This document shows positions 51,938 through 60,736 of a DNA stretch of 64,000 nt, piece after piece. Each line of letters begins with the position of its first letter. The stretch's first letter is position 1. The stretch comes from UMGS1889 sp900556055 (GTDB lineage Bacteria; Bacillota; Clostridia; Oscillospirales; Ruminococcaceae), in assembly GCA_902463265.1 (NCBI GenBank), contig CABQEV010000010.1:1-64000 (forward strand). The letters run 5' to 3'. A program made the position numbers and the translations under genes. The notes under the pieces were generated by a model that was given only the letters and a program-made list of their open reading frames with translations, did no database searches and had not been told where the DNA came from.

Positions 51938-51981
51938 GGAAGCGCTGATGCATATGCTTTGCATTGGATCAGCATTTTCTA
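51935..51981. repeat. 47-base palindrome at the mtaB stop codon
   Basis: TAAGGAAGCGCTGAT (51935-51949) is imperfectly complementary to ATCAGCATTTTCTAA (51967-51981). The first TAA is the mtaB stop. The ends resemble the terminal repeats of the larger element at 55839-55956 (TAAGGAAACGCTGAATAA). Confidence 0.5.
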
Positions 51982-52005
51982 ATATATTTAAGGAGCGAAA
52001 ATTTT

Positions 52006-55000
52006 ATGTCAGTATTTCGTATCTATGTCGAAAAGAAGCCTGATTTTGCTGTTGAAGCCAAGTCATGCCTGAACGACATCAAGACCGCCCTCAGGATCGA
52101 AGGCATCGAAAGCGTCAGACTTCTCAACAGATATGACGCAGAAAAGCTTTCCGAGGAGGATTTCAGACTTGCTATACCAACAGTCTTTTCCGAACCTGCG
52201 GTCGATAAAATTTATTCCAAGCTTCCCGAATTATCCGACGGCGAGCGTGTATTTGCTGTTGAATATCTCCCGGGTCAGTTCGATCAGCGTGCGGATTCCT
52301 GTTCGCAGTGTATCCAGATCCTGACTCAGGGCGAACGCTGCACTGTAAGAAACGCAAGAGTATACATTATAAAGGGCAATGTTTCCGACGAGGACTTTGC
52401 AAGGATCAAATCATACATAATCAACCCGGTTGAGAGCCGTGAAGCATCTCTTGCAGAGGCTGATACGCTTGCGGTAAACTATAACATTCCCGAATCCGTT
52501 GCAACTCTCGTAAACTTCACAAAGCTCACAGAATCCGAACTTTCCGATTTTATCGACAAATTCGGCCTTGCTATGGATCTTGATGACATCAAGTTCTGCC
52601 AGAGCTATTTTGCTAACATGGAAAAGCGTGATCCTACGATCACCGAGATCAGAATGATAGATACATACTGGTCAGACCACTGCCGTCACACCACATTCTC
52701 GACAATTATCGACCATGCGGATTTCAGTGCGGATTACATTGAAAAAACATACAAAGACTATATCAATATCAGAAATGAAATGGGCAGAAGCGATAAGCCC
52801 GTAACTCTGATGGATATTGCAACACTTGCTGCAAAGAAGCTGAAAAAAGACGGCGTTCTAAAGGATCTCGATGAGTCCGAAGAGATCAATGCATGCTCCG
52901 TAAAGATCAAGGTAGATGTTGACGGCGAACTTCAGGACTGGCTGCTGATGTTCAAGAACGAAACTCATAACCATCCTACTGAGATCGAGCCTTTCGGCGG
53001 TGCTGCAACCTGTCTCGGCGGTGCTATAAGAGATCCTCTTTCGGGACGATCATATGTATACCAGGCAATGCGTGTAACAGGCGCTGCAAACCCACTCGTT
53101 CCTGTTGAGGATACCATCAAGGGCAAACTCCCGCAGAGAAAGATCACAGTAGGTGCTGCAAACGGATACAGTTCTTACGGCAACCAGATCGGTCTTGCAA
53201 CAGGTCATGTAGCTGAGGTTTATCACCCGGGATATGTTGCAAAGAGACTTGAGATCGGTGCTGTTGTAGGTGCTGCTCCCGCTGAAAATGTTGTAAGAGA
53301 AGTTCCTAAGCCCGGCGATATAATCATTCTTCTCGGCGGACGTACAGGACGTGACGGCTGCGGCGGTGCAACAGGTTCTTCCAAATCACACACAATGGCA
53401 TCTCTCGAACACTGCGGTGCAGAAGTTCAGAAAGGTAATGCCCCCGAAGAAAGAAAGCTTCAGAGATTGTTCAGAAATCCCGAAGTAACAAAGATGATTA
53501 AGCGCTGCAACGATTTCGGCGCAGGCGGTGTTTCCGTTGCTATCGGTGAGCTTACTGACGGCCTTGTGATCAATCTTAACAAGGTTCCGAAGAAATATGA
53601 CGGTCTGGACGGCACAGAGCTGGCTATCTCCGAATCTCAGGAACGTATGGCTGTTGTTGTTGCTCCCGAAAATGCAGAAAAGTTCATAGCTGAGGCAGCA
53701 AAGGAAAACCTTGAAGCTACTATCGTTGCTGTTGCTTCCGAAGAACCCAGACTTAAGATGGAATGGAACGGAAAGGTCATTGTTGATCTCTCAAGAGAAT
53801 TCCTTAACTCAAACGGTGCTGAAAAGCATACCGATGTTGTTGTTCAGATGCCCGCTACATCACAGCTCAAATCCTACAATGACACTGAGGACAGCTGGTA
53901 TACACTGATGTCCAACCTTAACGTATGCTCACAGAAGGGACTTGTTGAACGTTTCGACTCAACAATCGGCGCAGGAACTGTTCTTATGCCGTATGCAGGA
54001 AAATATCAGCTTACGCCTACTCAGGCAATGGCTGCAAAGCTCCCTGTTCTTAAAGGTGAAACAACTACCTGCTCTATCATGGGCTGGGGCTTTAATCCTT
54101 ATGTATCCGAAAGAAGTCCTTATCACGGTGCTATCGCTGCTGTTATTGAATCAATCGCAAAGGTTGTTGCAGCAGGCGGAAGCTACAAGAACTGCTGGCT
54201 GACATTCCAGGAATATTTTGAAAGAACACAGAACAATCCTTCCAGATGGGGCAAGCCTTTTGCTGCACTTCTCGGCGCATTCAGAGCTCAGCTTGAACTT
54301 GGCTGCGGAGCTATCGGCGGCAAGGATTCGATGTCAGGTACATTCGAGAACATTGATGTTCCCGCAACTCTTGTTTCGTTCGCTGTTTCCACTGCTGATT
54401 CAAGCAAGATCATCTCAGGCGAATTCAAAAAGGCAGGCAACAAGGTCATCCTTATCACTCCTGAATACGATGAAAATAAGCTTCCCGTATTTGAGAGCAT
54501 CAGAAACAATTTTGAAAAGGTCGAAAAGCTTATTGCTGAGGGCAAGGCTCTTTCCGTATGGGCTGTCGGATTCGGCGGCGTTGCTGAGGCTGTATGCAAG
54601 ATGTCACTCGGAAACAAGATCGGTTTCCGCTTTGACAAGAAGCTTGATGACAGCAAGCTGTTCTACTCAAATTACGGTTCCTTCGTTATTGAGCTGGACG
54701 GCGATCCGTTTACAGTTGAGCAGGTCATCGGTGAAACGATCGACAGCTATGTTATCGACAACCGTGATTATATCGTTGATATGGAGAAGATCCAGGCAGC
54801 TTGGGAAAACCGTCTTGAACCTGTATTCCCCTGCAATATAAATGTCGGCGAAACAAAGGCAAAGACATTCACATACGAAAACAGAGAAAGACATACTTCT
54901 TCCATCAAGATCGCTAAGCCGAGAGTTCTTATCCCCGTATTCCCCGGTACAAACTGTGAATACGATACAGCGCGTGTATTTGAACGTGCAGGAGCAGTTG

Positions 55001-55713
55001 CTGACGTAGCTGTTATCAAGAACCTCTCTGCATCCGCACTTGAGGACAGCATTGATTATGTTGAAAAGGCTATAAAGAACTCGCAGATCATTATGATCCC
55101 CGGCGGCTTCTCAGGAGGAGACGAGCCTGACGGATCCGGTAAGTTCATCACAGCATTCTTCCGCAATCCTAGGATCAAGGACGCTGTTCATGATCTTCTT
55201 GATAACCGTGACGGACTTATGCTCGGTATCTGCAACGGCTTCCAGGCTCTTATTAAGCTGGGACTTGTCCCCTACGGCCGCATCGTTGAAATGACTGAAG
55301 ATTCACCTACACTGACATTCAATACCATCGGCAGACACCAGTCCATGATGGTCAATACAAGAATATCTTCCGTAAAATCACCTTGGCTGGCAGGCTGTGA
55401 GGTCGGCGACATTCACAGAGTTGCTATTTCACATGGTGAGGGACGCTTCGTTGCATCTCCCGAGCTTATCGAAAAGCTTGCAGCAAACGGTCAGATCGCT
55501 ACTCAGTACGTTGACATGAACGGCGAGCCTACACTTGACATCAGATTCAACCCCAACACCTCTATGGAGGCTATCGAAGGCATTACATCTCCCGACGGAC
55601 GTGTTCTCGGAAAGATGGGACACTCCGAGCGTATCGGCATTGACGTATGCAAGAACGTTCCCGGTGAAAAGGATCAGAAGATCTTTGAAAGCGGCGTAAA
55701 ATACTTCAGCTGA
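52006..55713 (+). CDS. purL: Phosphoribosylformylglycinamidine synthase, single-chain
   Basis: Converts FGAR to FGAM with glutamine and ATP in purine synthesis. 1235 residues of the large fused type: N-terminal PurS-like part, FGAM synthase domain with FKNETHNHPTEIEPFGGAAT near 317 and GGCGGATGSS-type loops, and a C-terminal class I glutaminase with the Cys nucleophile in MLGICNGFQ (about 1078) and His/Glu in HGEGRF. ATG at 52006 has AAGGAG ten bases upstream. It is followed by a strong terminator. Confidence 0.95.
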   Translation: MSVFRIYVEKKPDFAVEAKSCLNDIKTALRIEGIESVRLLNRYDAEKLSEEDFRLAIPTVFSEPAVDKIYSKLPELSDGERVFAVEYLPGQFDQRADSCSQCIQILTQGERCTVRNARVYIIKGNVSDEDFARIKSYIINPVESREASLAEADTLAVNYNIPESVATLVNFTKLTESELSDFIDKFGLAMDLDDIKFCQSYFANMEKRDPTITEIRMIDTYWSDHCRHTTFSTIIDHADFSADYIEKTYKDYINIRNEMGRSDKPVTLMDIATLAAKKLKKDGVLKDLDESEEINACSVKIKVDVDGELQDWLLMFKNETHNHPTEIEPFGGAATCLGGAIRDPLSGRSYVYQAMRVTGAANPLVPVEDTIKGKLPQRKITVGAANGYSSYGNQIGLATGHVAEVYHPGYVAKRLEIGAVVGAAPAENVVREVPKPGDIIILLGGRTGRDGCGGATGSSKSHTMASLEHCGAEVQKGNAPEERKLQRLFRNPEVTKMIKRCNDFGAGGVSVAIGELTDGLVINLNKVPKKYDGLDGTELAISESQERMAVVVAPENAEKFIAEAAKENLEATIVAVASEEPRLKMEWNGKVIVDLSREFLNSNGAEKHTDVVVQMPATSQLKSYNDTEDSWYTLMSNLNVCSQKGLVERFDSTIGAGTVLMPYAGKYQLTPTQAMAAKLPVLKGETTTCSIMGWGFNPYVSERSPYHGAIAAVIESIAKVVAAGGSYKNCWLTFQEYFERTQNNPSRWGKPFAALLGAFRAQLELGCGAIGGKDSMSGTFENIDVPATLVSFAVSTADSSKIISGEFKKAGNKVILITPEYDENKLPVFESIRNNFEKVEKLIAEGKALSVWAVGFGGVAEAVCKMSLGNKIGFRFDKKLDDSKLFYSNYGSFVIELDGDPFTVEQVIGETIDSYVIDNRDYIVDMEKIQAAWENRLEPVFPCNINVGETKAKTFTYENRERHTSSIKIAKPRVLIPVFPGTNCEYDTARVFERAGAVADVAVIKNLSASALEDSIDYVEKAIKNSQIIMIPGGFSGGDEPDGSGKFITAFFRNPRIKDAVHDLLDNRDGLMLGICNGFQALIKLGLVPYGRIVEMTEDSPTLTFNTIGRHQSMMVNTRISSVKSPWLAGCEVGDIHRVAISHGEGRFVASPELIEKLAANGQIATQYVDMNGEPTLDIRFNPNTSMEAIEGITSPDGRVLGKMGHSERIGIDVCKNVPGEKDQKIFESGVKYFS

Positions 55714-55725
55714 TAAAAACATCGC

Positions 55726-55768
55726 AAAAAACCCGTGCATTTCCTTTTTGGAGATGCACGGGCTTTTT
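55726..55768 (+). terminator. Terminator after purL
   Basis: CCCGTGCAT (55732-55740) pairs with ATGCACGGG (55754-55762), flanked by an A-run and followed by TTTTT. Confidence 0.9.
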
Positions 55769-55838
55769 CTGTGTTTTTCTTCTGCGGAAGATATTATTGT
55801 TCCCCAAAAATAAACCTTGCCAAAATCACGCAGCATAT

Positions 55839-55956
55839 TTAGGAAAAAACTGAATAATGCGAAGCATTCGTTTCTCCGTTTTAAGCAACGCTCGAAAACA
55901 CATCACTGAGAGGGTTGTGAAAAACGGCAGAAACGATTTATTCAGCGTTTCCTTAG
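55839..55956. mobile_element. MITE-like imperfect palindrome (about 118 bases)
   Basis: The ends are TTAGGAAAAAACTGAATAA and TTATTCAGCGTTTCCTTAG, complementary apart from a one-base indel. Inside, CGTTTCTCCGTTTT (55869-55882) pairs with AAAACGGCAGAAACG (55921-55935), and CAACGCTC pairs in part with GAGAGGGTTG. No coding frame is present. It lies between convergent purL and the ABC permease gene. A short, non-coding, terminally repeated element of this kind fits a MITE or a large folded RNA. Confidence 0.65.
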
Positions 55957-55993
55957 TGTGGGGAGAATTGAAAAAGAAACTGATCTATCAATA

Positions 55994-56746
55994 TCAAAAC
56001 TTCATTTTAGCGCCATATACCAGAACAGCTATAACAAGGACTGCTGCCGCCCATATCAGAACTATACCTGTCTGTTCAAAGCAAGCTGAAGCTTCACCTG
56101 AAAATGCATATCTGGCTGCCTGAACAGAATGACAGAAAGGCAGAGCATTGCATATTTTTCCAAGAGTTCCGCCTATCGCTTCGACATCCATCCATATGCC
56201 TCCGAGCATTCCCGAAAAAGTTATTATCACAGATGAAACTCCGGGTGCGGCATTATAATTCAGCAGTGCGCCGAACATCAGCCCGAATCCCACAAGCATA
56301 AGTACAGTCGGGATAGAAGAAACAATAAGCAGCAGTATCCCTTTCAGACTTATCGAAAAATCCTGTCCTATCCCCATCAGAAGTCCGACAACTACTGTCA
56401 GAAGACACTGACAGAATGCAAGCAGAACAAGCGGCAGTATGTAGCCGATAATATAATCCGAAGATCTCATAGGAGATGTGTAGATCCTAAGAAGAAATGC
56501 GTCCTTTCTGTCTCCCGAAACAAGCAGGCTCGTGAACAAGGTTATGAATGTAAATCCGAAAACAATTATTCCCGGAACAAGCTTCGGCAGCTCAAACAGC
56601 GTCATTCCCGCCTGTGCGGGTATGCTGTTGTTTATGACCGTCATTATTACAAGCATTACGATAGGAAATCCCACGCAGAATATCCAGCTGAGAGGATCTC
56701 TGATTATTTCCTTGAAATTTCTTGATGCAAAAACCATGCATTTCAT
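55994..56746 (-). CDS. ABC-2-type transporter permease
   Basis: 250 residues with six transmembrane helices in the ABC2_membrane arrangement. Conserved features include the N-terminal cytoplasmic helix (FASRNFKEIIRDPLSWIF), DRKDAFLLRIYTSPMRSSDYIIGY before the third helix and the C-terminal PFCHSVQAARYAFSG. It pairs with the upstream ATPase gene and the XRE regulator, forming an exporter whose substrate is not evident. Confidence 0.88.
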   Translation of the reverse strand: MKCMVFASRNFKEIIRDPLSWIFCVGFPIVMLVIMTVINNSIPAQAGMTLFELPKLVPGIIVFGFTFITLFTSLLVSGDRKDAFLLRIYTSPMRSSDYIIGYILPLVLLAFCQCLLTVVVGLLMGIGQDFSISLKGILLLIVSSIPTVLMLVGFGLMFGALLNYNAAPGVSSVIITFSGMLGGIWMDVEAIGGTLGKICNALPFCHSVQAARYAFSGEASACFEQTGIVLIWAAAVLVIAVLVYGAKMKF

Positions 56747-56747
56747 A

Positions 56748-57473
56748 TTATGCCATTCCTCCCGATATTTTCAGAAACGCTTCTTCAAGACTGTTTTCGC
56801 CAGTGGATCTTTTCAGCTCATCAAGCGTTCCGTGTGCCTTCAGTTCTCCGTCCTTCATAACAGCGATCCGGTCCGCAAGATGTTCAGACTCTTCCAGATA
56901 GTGCGTTGTAATGATTATAGTCATTTTCCCTTTGAGCGACTCGATTATCGACCACAGCTCACGTCTTGCCACAACATCAAGACCAAGCGTCGGTTCATCA
57001 AGGAAAAGTATCTTCGGATCGGTTATCAGTGCCATTGCAATGCTCAGACGTTTCTGCCAGCCGCCGGAAAGGCTTCCCGCCTTCTGATTTTTGATCTTTT
57101 CAAACGAAAAATCCCTGATGATCTTCTGAACATTTTCTTCCGCTCTTTCGCCTTTAATGCCATAAATTCCGCACATGAATTTCAGATTTTCAGCAACTGT
57201 CAGCTTTTTTGCAGCAGCATTTTCCTGCGGAGATATTCCGATCATTTTTTTGACCTCTATAGGTTCGGAAACTATGCTTTTTCCGTAAACAAGCGCATCT
57301 CCTGAAGTTGGCTTTGCAAGGCAGGACAGCATCTTGACAGTCGTTGTTTTTCCGGCTCCGTTAAGTCCCAGAAGTGACAGCATTTCTCCGTCCTCAATAT
57401 TCAGCGTCAGATCATTTACAGCTTTCAAAGACTTATATTTTTTGCATAGATTTTTTATCTCAATCGCATTCAT
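56748..57473 (-). CDS. ABC transporter ATP-binding protein
   Basis: 241-residue ATPase. Walker A GLNGAGKTT, Q-loop IGISPQENAA, signature SGGWQKRLSIAMAL, Walker B ILFLDEPTLGLD and H-loop TTHYLEE are present. The signature LSGGW deviates slightly from LSGGQ. ATG at 57473 has GGGAG nine bases upstream and overlaps the regulator gene by 14 bases. Confidence 0.92.
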   Translation of the reverse strand: MNAIEIKNLCKKYKSLKAVNDLTLNIEDGEMLSLLGLNGAGKTTTVKMLSCLAKPTSGDALVYGKSIVSEPIEVKKMIGISPQENAAAKKLTVAENLKFMCGIYGIKGERAEENVQKIIRDFSFEKIKNQKAGSLSGGWQKRLSIAMALITDPKILFLDEPTLGLDVVARRELWSIIESLKGKMTIIITTHYLEESEHLADRIAVMKDGELKAHGTLDELKRSTGENSLEEAFLKISGGMA

Positions 57474-57933
57474 TGTCCGCATCTCCCGCCATTATATTTT
57501 CATCGGAAGCTTCCGAGTCTTTTATAGCTTTCGATATTGCCGATGTAAATTTCAGAACACCGTCCAGCTTGACCATTGCAAGTCCCTGATTAATATCGCC
57601 CAGTAAAAGCAGCTTATCGTTTTCCTTCAGCTCAAACACATCAAGCGCTTTATCGGGCAGCTTTATACAGTGGTTTTTATCTATCTTGACAACTCCGAAA
57701 AGATACTTTCCCTTGGGGCTTTTCGAATGAAAAGGATCTTTAACAGAGCTTACCATGTCATCTATCGTTACGCCGTAAAGATTTGCAAGCGCAATACAGC
57801 TGTCAATATCGGGAAGAGATTCGCCTGTTTCCCATTTTGCAACCGTCTGGCGTGATACATTAAGCCTTTCAGCAACATCTTCCTGCGTAAGTTTCGATGT
57901 CTTCCTGAGCCGTTTCAGATTTGTTGTATTCAT
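57460..57933 (-). CDS. XRE-family regulator with AbrB-like C-terminal domain
   Basis: 157 residues: an N-terminal helix-turn-helix (LTQEDVAERLNVSRQTVAKWE, residues about 15-35) typical of Cro/C1 regulators, then a beta-rich segment (GVVKIDKNHCIKLPDKALDVF then ELKENDKLLLLGD) resembling an AbrB/SpoVT swapped-hairpin domain. It likely regulates the adjoining ABC exporter operon and itself. Promoter at 57985-58013. Confidence 0.85.
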   Translation of the reverse strand: MNTTNLKRLRKTSKLTQEDVAERLNVSRQTVAKWETGESLPDIDSCIALANLYGVTIDDMVSSVKDPFHSKSPKGKYLFGVVKIDKNHCIKLPDKALDVFELKENDKLLLLGDINQGLAMVKLDGVLKFTSAISKAIKDSEASDENIMAGDADNECD

Positions 57934-57953
57934 TTAAGTATGTCCTTTCTTTG

Positions 57954-57979
57954 TTATAATAAAAACAATTAGAATTATG
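57954..57979. repeat. Half-copy of the stop-codon-anchored repeat
   Basis: Twenty-six bases match the left end of copy B (61771-61796) at 25 positions; key portions are TTATAATAAAAAC and ATTAGAATTATG. The rest of the element is absent here. It lies in the leader between the promoter and start of the XRE gene. Confidence 0.65.
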
Positions 57980-57984
57980 ATCCC

Positions 57985-58013
57985 ATTATATCATGGAATA
58001 TCCTGTTGTTCAA
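57985..58013 (-). promoter_or_regulatory. Sigma-A promoter of the XRE-ABC operon
   Basis: On the - strand, -35 TTGAAC (58013-58008), 17-base spacer, -10 TATAAT (57990-57985). Confidence 0.75.
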
Positions 58014-58052
58014 CCACCCGCTTTTGACACCCGATGTTAATTTGAGTTGACA

Positions 58053-58088
58053 AAAAAATCAGTACCCCGAAAAACGGGATACTGATCC
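58053..58088 (-). terminator. Terminator after the M18 aminopeptidase gene
   Basis: On the - strand, ATCAGTATCCCG pairs with CGGGGTACTGAT (one mismatch) and is followed by TTTTTTT. Confidence 0.88.
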
Positions 58089-58112
58089 GATAGAGCATTT
58101 TATTTTTTAATA

Positions 58113-59516
58113 TTATTCAGCAAGAAATGCATAGAAAGCCTTGTATGTCATATAAACATCGATCTTGGATACGATCTCAAAAGGCGCATGCATGCAGAGT
58201 ACAGGCACTCCGACATCAATTACATCAACATTGAGATTAGCAATGTAAGCAGCAACAGTTCCGCCGCCGCCAAAATCTACCTTTCCAAGCTCGCCTGTCT
58301 GCCAGATGATCTCATTTTTATCCATAAGCGAACGTACTCTTCCTACGAATTCTGCGGATGCATCGGAGGTTCCGGACTTTCCTCTTGAACCCGTGAACTT
58401 TGTAACAACAACACCATAGTTCAGGAATGCCGCATTTCTCTTTTCGAGAACATCGGGGAATGTCGGGTCAAATGCTGCATTTACGTCTGCGGACAGGCAC
58501 TCGGAATGAGAAAGGACGGTTCTTCCGTCAGATCCCAGTGTCTCAGCAAGATCATAAATAAAGTATTTCAGATAAGAGGAACGAAGTCCTGTATTTCCGT
58601 CGCTTCCCGTTTCTTCCTTGTCTGTAAGGATAACAACAGCTGTTTTTGTGACCTTCTTGCAGTCGAGAACAGCACTCAGTGCGGTGTATGCGCATACTCT
58701 GTCATCATGACCGTATGAGCCCACCATGCTTCTGTCAAATCCGATATCCTTTGCCTTGAAAGCAGGAACTGCTTCAAGCTCAGCGGAAAGGAAGTCTGCT
58801 TCTGTAATGCCGTACTTCTTATTGAGTATTGCAAGGATATTCAGCTTTACCTTTTCACTTACGCTGTCATCCTTGAACGGACGCGAACCTATAAGAATAT
58901 TCAGTTCCTCGCCCTTCAGTCCCTCAGCAAGATTTCGCTTCATCTGATCCTGAGCAAGATGCGGCAGAAGATCAGTAACACAGAATACAGGGTCGCTTTC
59001 ATCTTCACCGATATTTACAGTTACTTTGCTTCCATCGCTCAGAACGATAACGCCGTGAAGTGCCAGAGGAATAGTTCCCCACTGATACTTCTTTATTCCG
59101 CCGTAATAGTGTGTCTTGAAAAGTGCCATCTCATTATCTTCATAAAGCGGACACTGTTTAAGGTCGAGTCTTGGCGAATCAATATGTGCAGCAGCGATGT
59201 GTACGCCGTTCTTTATTGGCTCAGAGCCGATAACAGCAAGCATTACTGCCTTCCCTCTGTTGTTCACATATACCTTGTCGCCCTTGGAAAGCTTCATACC
59301 CTTTTCAAACTTGACAAATCCAAGCTTTTCAGCATGCTTTACTGTATACTCGACAGCTTCTCTCTCTGTTTTTGCAGCATTGAGGAAGTCCTTATAGCTT
59401 TCGCAGAAATCGTCGCATTTTGCAATAGTTTCATCGCTCAATGTCAGACCTGCATTTTTCTTTTCGTAAAAAAGCTGTTCCTTGAGCTTTTCTGCATCGG
59501 AAGTTTTCTTTGCCAT
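58113..59516 (-). CDS. M18-family aminopeptidase
   Basis: 467-residue metallo-aminopeptidase that removes N-terminal residues from peptides, in the cytoplasm. Zinc ligands and catalytic residues lie in AAHIDSPRLDLKQ near 97, TDKEETGSDGNTG near 300 and the C-terminal LCMHAPFEIVSK. The family (ApeA/DNPEP type) forms large dodecamers. An AAAGGA site precedes the ATG. The stop codon is followed by TATTAA, similar to the repeat ends. Confidence 0.9.
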   Translation of the reverse strand: MAKKTSDAEKLKEQLFYEKKNAGLTLSDETIAKCDDFCESYKDFLNAAKTEREAVEYTVKHAEKLGFVKFEKGMKLSKGDKVYVNNRGKAVMLAVIGSEPIKNGVHIAAAHIDSPRLDLKQCPLYEDNEMALFKTHYYGGIKKYQWGTIPLALHGVIVLSDGSKVTVNIGEDESDPVFCVTDLLPHLAQDQMKRNLAEGLKGEELNILIGSRPFKDDSVSEKVKLNILAILNKKYGITEADFLSAELEAVPAFKAKDIGFDRSMVGSYGHDDRVCAYTALSAVLDCKKVTKTAVVILTDKEETGSDGNTGLRSSYLKYFIYDLAETLGSDGRTVLSHSECLSADVNAAFDPTFPDVLEKRNAAFLNYGVVVTKFTGSRGKSGTSDASAEFVGRVRSLMDKNEIIWQTGELGKVDFGGGGTVAAYIANLNVDVIDVGVPVLCMHAPFEIVSKIDVYMTYKAFYAFLAE

Positions 59517-59562
59517 GATAGATCAATCCTTTCAGTATATGATAATCGCCCGAAAAAGGCGG

Positions 59563-60120
59563 TCAATACAAATAATTATACGCCTTGTAAGCACGCATTA
59601 CCTTGTCAACATAATGCGCAGTCGCCGCTGACGGTATCGTGTCAAGATGTGTGCCGTTGCTGCTGTACTCCTTGTTTTCCAGCCAGTTATTGACATTTCC
59701 CCTGCCCGAATGATATGCAGCAAGTGCCGTTTCAAAATCGCCGTTGTATTCATCAAGCAGAAGGCTTATCATAAATGTTCCGTATTCAATGTTATACCTC
59801 GGATCATACATATTGTCAAATGTTGTTTCCCTGTCATCGCTCATGCGGAATTTTACCCATTCATAGGCATCAGGCATAAGCTGCATCAATCCTCTTGCAC
59901 CTACTTCCGATGTCGCATCGGGATGAAAGTTGCTTTCTGTTTTTATGACAGCAAAAATGAAATTGCCGTCAACATTATACTGCTCAGAATATTTTTCAAT
60001 ATCCGCGCGGTATGTTTCGGGATATATGAATTTTCTTGCCATATCAGGCAGCTTGACTATTCCGATTATAAGACCGGCAGCTATCAGAAATCCGATACAT
60101 CTCTTAATAAGTTTGCTCAT
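59563..60120 (-). CDS. Membrane-anchored lytic transglycosylase
   Basis: 185 residues with an N-terminal signal anchor (about 8-27) and an SLT domain that cleaves peptidoglycan. The catalytic Glu is in FAVIKTESNFHPDA (about 62), with GARGLMQLMPDAY and the C-terminal AAYHSGRGNVNNW. It starts 17 bases inside the end of coaE. The substrate is the cell wall outside the membrane. Confidence 0.92.
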   Translation of the reverse strand: MSKLIKRCIGFLIAAGLIIGIVKLPDMARKFIYPETYRADIEKYSEQYNVDGNFIFAVIKTESNFHPDATSEVGARGLMQLMPDAYEWVKFRMSDDRETTFDNMYDPRYNIEYGTFMISLLLDEYNGDFETALAAYHSGRGNVNNWLENKEYSSNGTHLDTIPSAATAHYVDKVMRAYKAYNYLY

Positions 60121-60736
60121 TAAAATACTCCTTGATCTTATCGGAGACCTCTTTCGCCTTTTCGATAAGCACAGGTACAGTTTTGTTGTTTATAATGATA
60201 TAATCGGATCTGTTCTGGAAAAATGTCTCAGTATGCTGAGATGAAAAACGCTTTCTTGCCTGCTCTTCGGTTATGCCGTCTCTTTCCGTTATGCGTTTCA
60301 GACGCGATGCTTCATCTGCAGTCACGCTTATGATAAGATCGCAGAAATCATCGGCACGGCTCTCAAAAAGCGTCGGAGCATCAAGAAGAACGAGCTTTTT
60401 TCCCTCCTGCGCCATTTTTTTCAGATTTTCGACTATTTCATATGTAATGTACGGGTACGCGATAGCATTGAGCTTTGCAAGCTGATCTTCATGCGAAAAA
60501 ACAATATCTCCGAGAAGATGCCTGTTTAGCGTACCGTCCTCATTGAGTATGACTCTGCCGAAGCATTCGACATAATCATTAAGGCACGGCGACCCCTTTT
60601 CAGTGACCTGACGTGCGATCTGATCGCAGTTTATCACTGAAAAGCCGTTTTCCTCGAATACCTTGCATACAGTAGTTTTTCCGGCGCCGCTCTGACCTGT
60701 CAGACCGACTATATGGATATCGGAAGTATCAATCAC
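60104..60736 (-). CDS. coaE: Dephospho-CoA kinase
   Basis: Last step of coenzyme A synthesis. 210 residues with P-loop GQSGAGKTT (15-23), the NCDQIARQVTEKGSP segment and the LLDAPTLFE motif. The GTG start overlaps the tsaC stop (GTGCTGTGATT), so the genes are coupled. It overlaps the transglycosylase gene at the 3' end. Confidence 0.94.
   Translation of the reverse strand: MIDTSDIHIVGLTGQSGAGKTTVCKVFEENGFSVINCDQIARQVTEKGSPCLNDYVECFGRVILNEDGTLNRHLLGDIVFSHEDQLAKLNAIAYPYITYEIVENLKKMAQEGKKLVLLDAPTLFESRADDFCDLIISVTADEASRLKRITERDGITEEQARKRFSSQHTETFFQNRSDYIIINNKTVPVLIEKAKEVSDKIKEYFNEQTY

Noticed and set aside
51938..52005. Purine riboswitch before purL
   Set aside because: The gap is only 68 bases and most of it is a simple palindrome; the purine aptamer core was not seen.
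58959..59693. 244-codon + strand frame opposite the M18 gene and transglycosylase
   Set aside because: Crosses two real genes on the other strand and has no family features.
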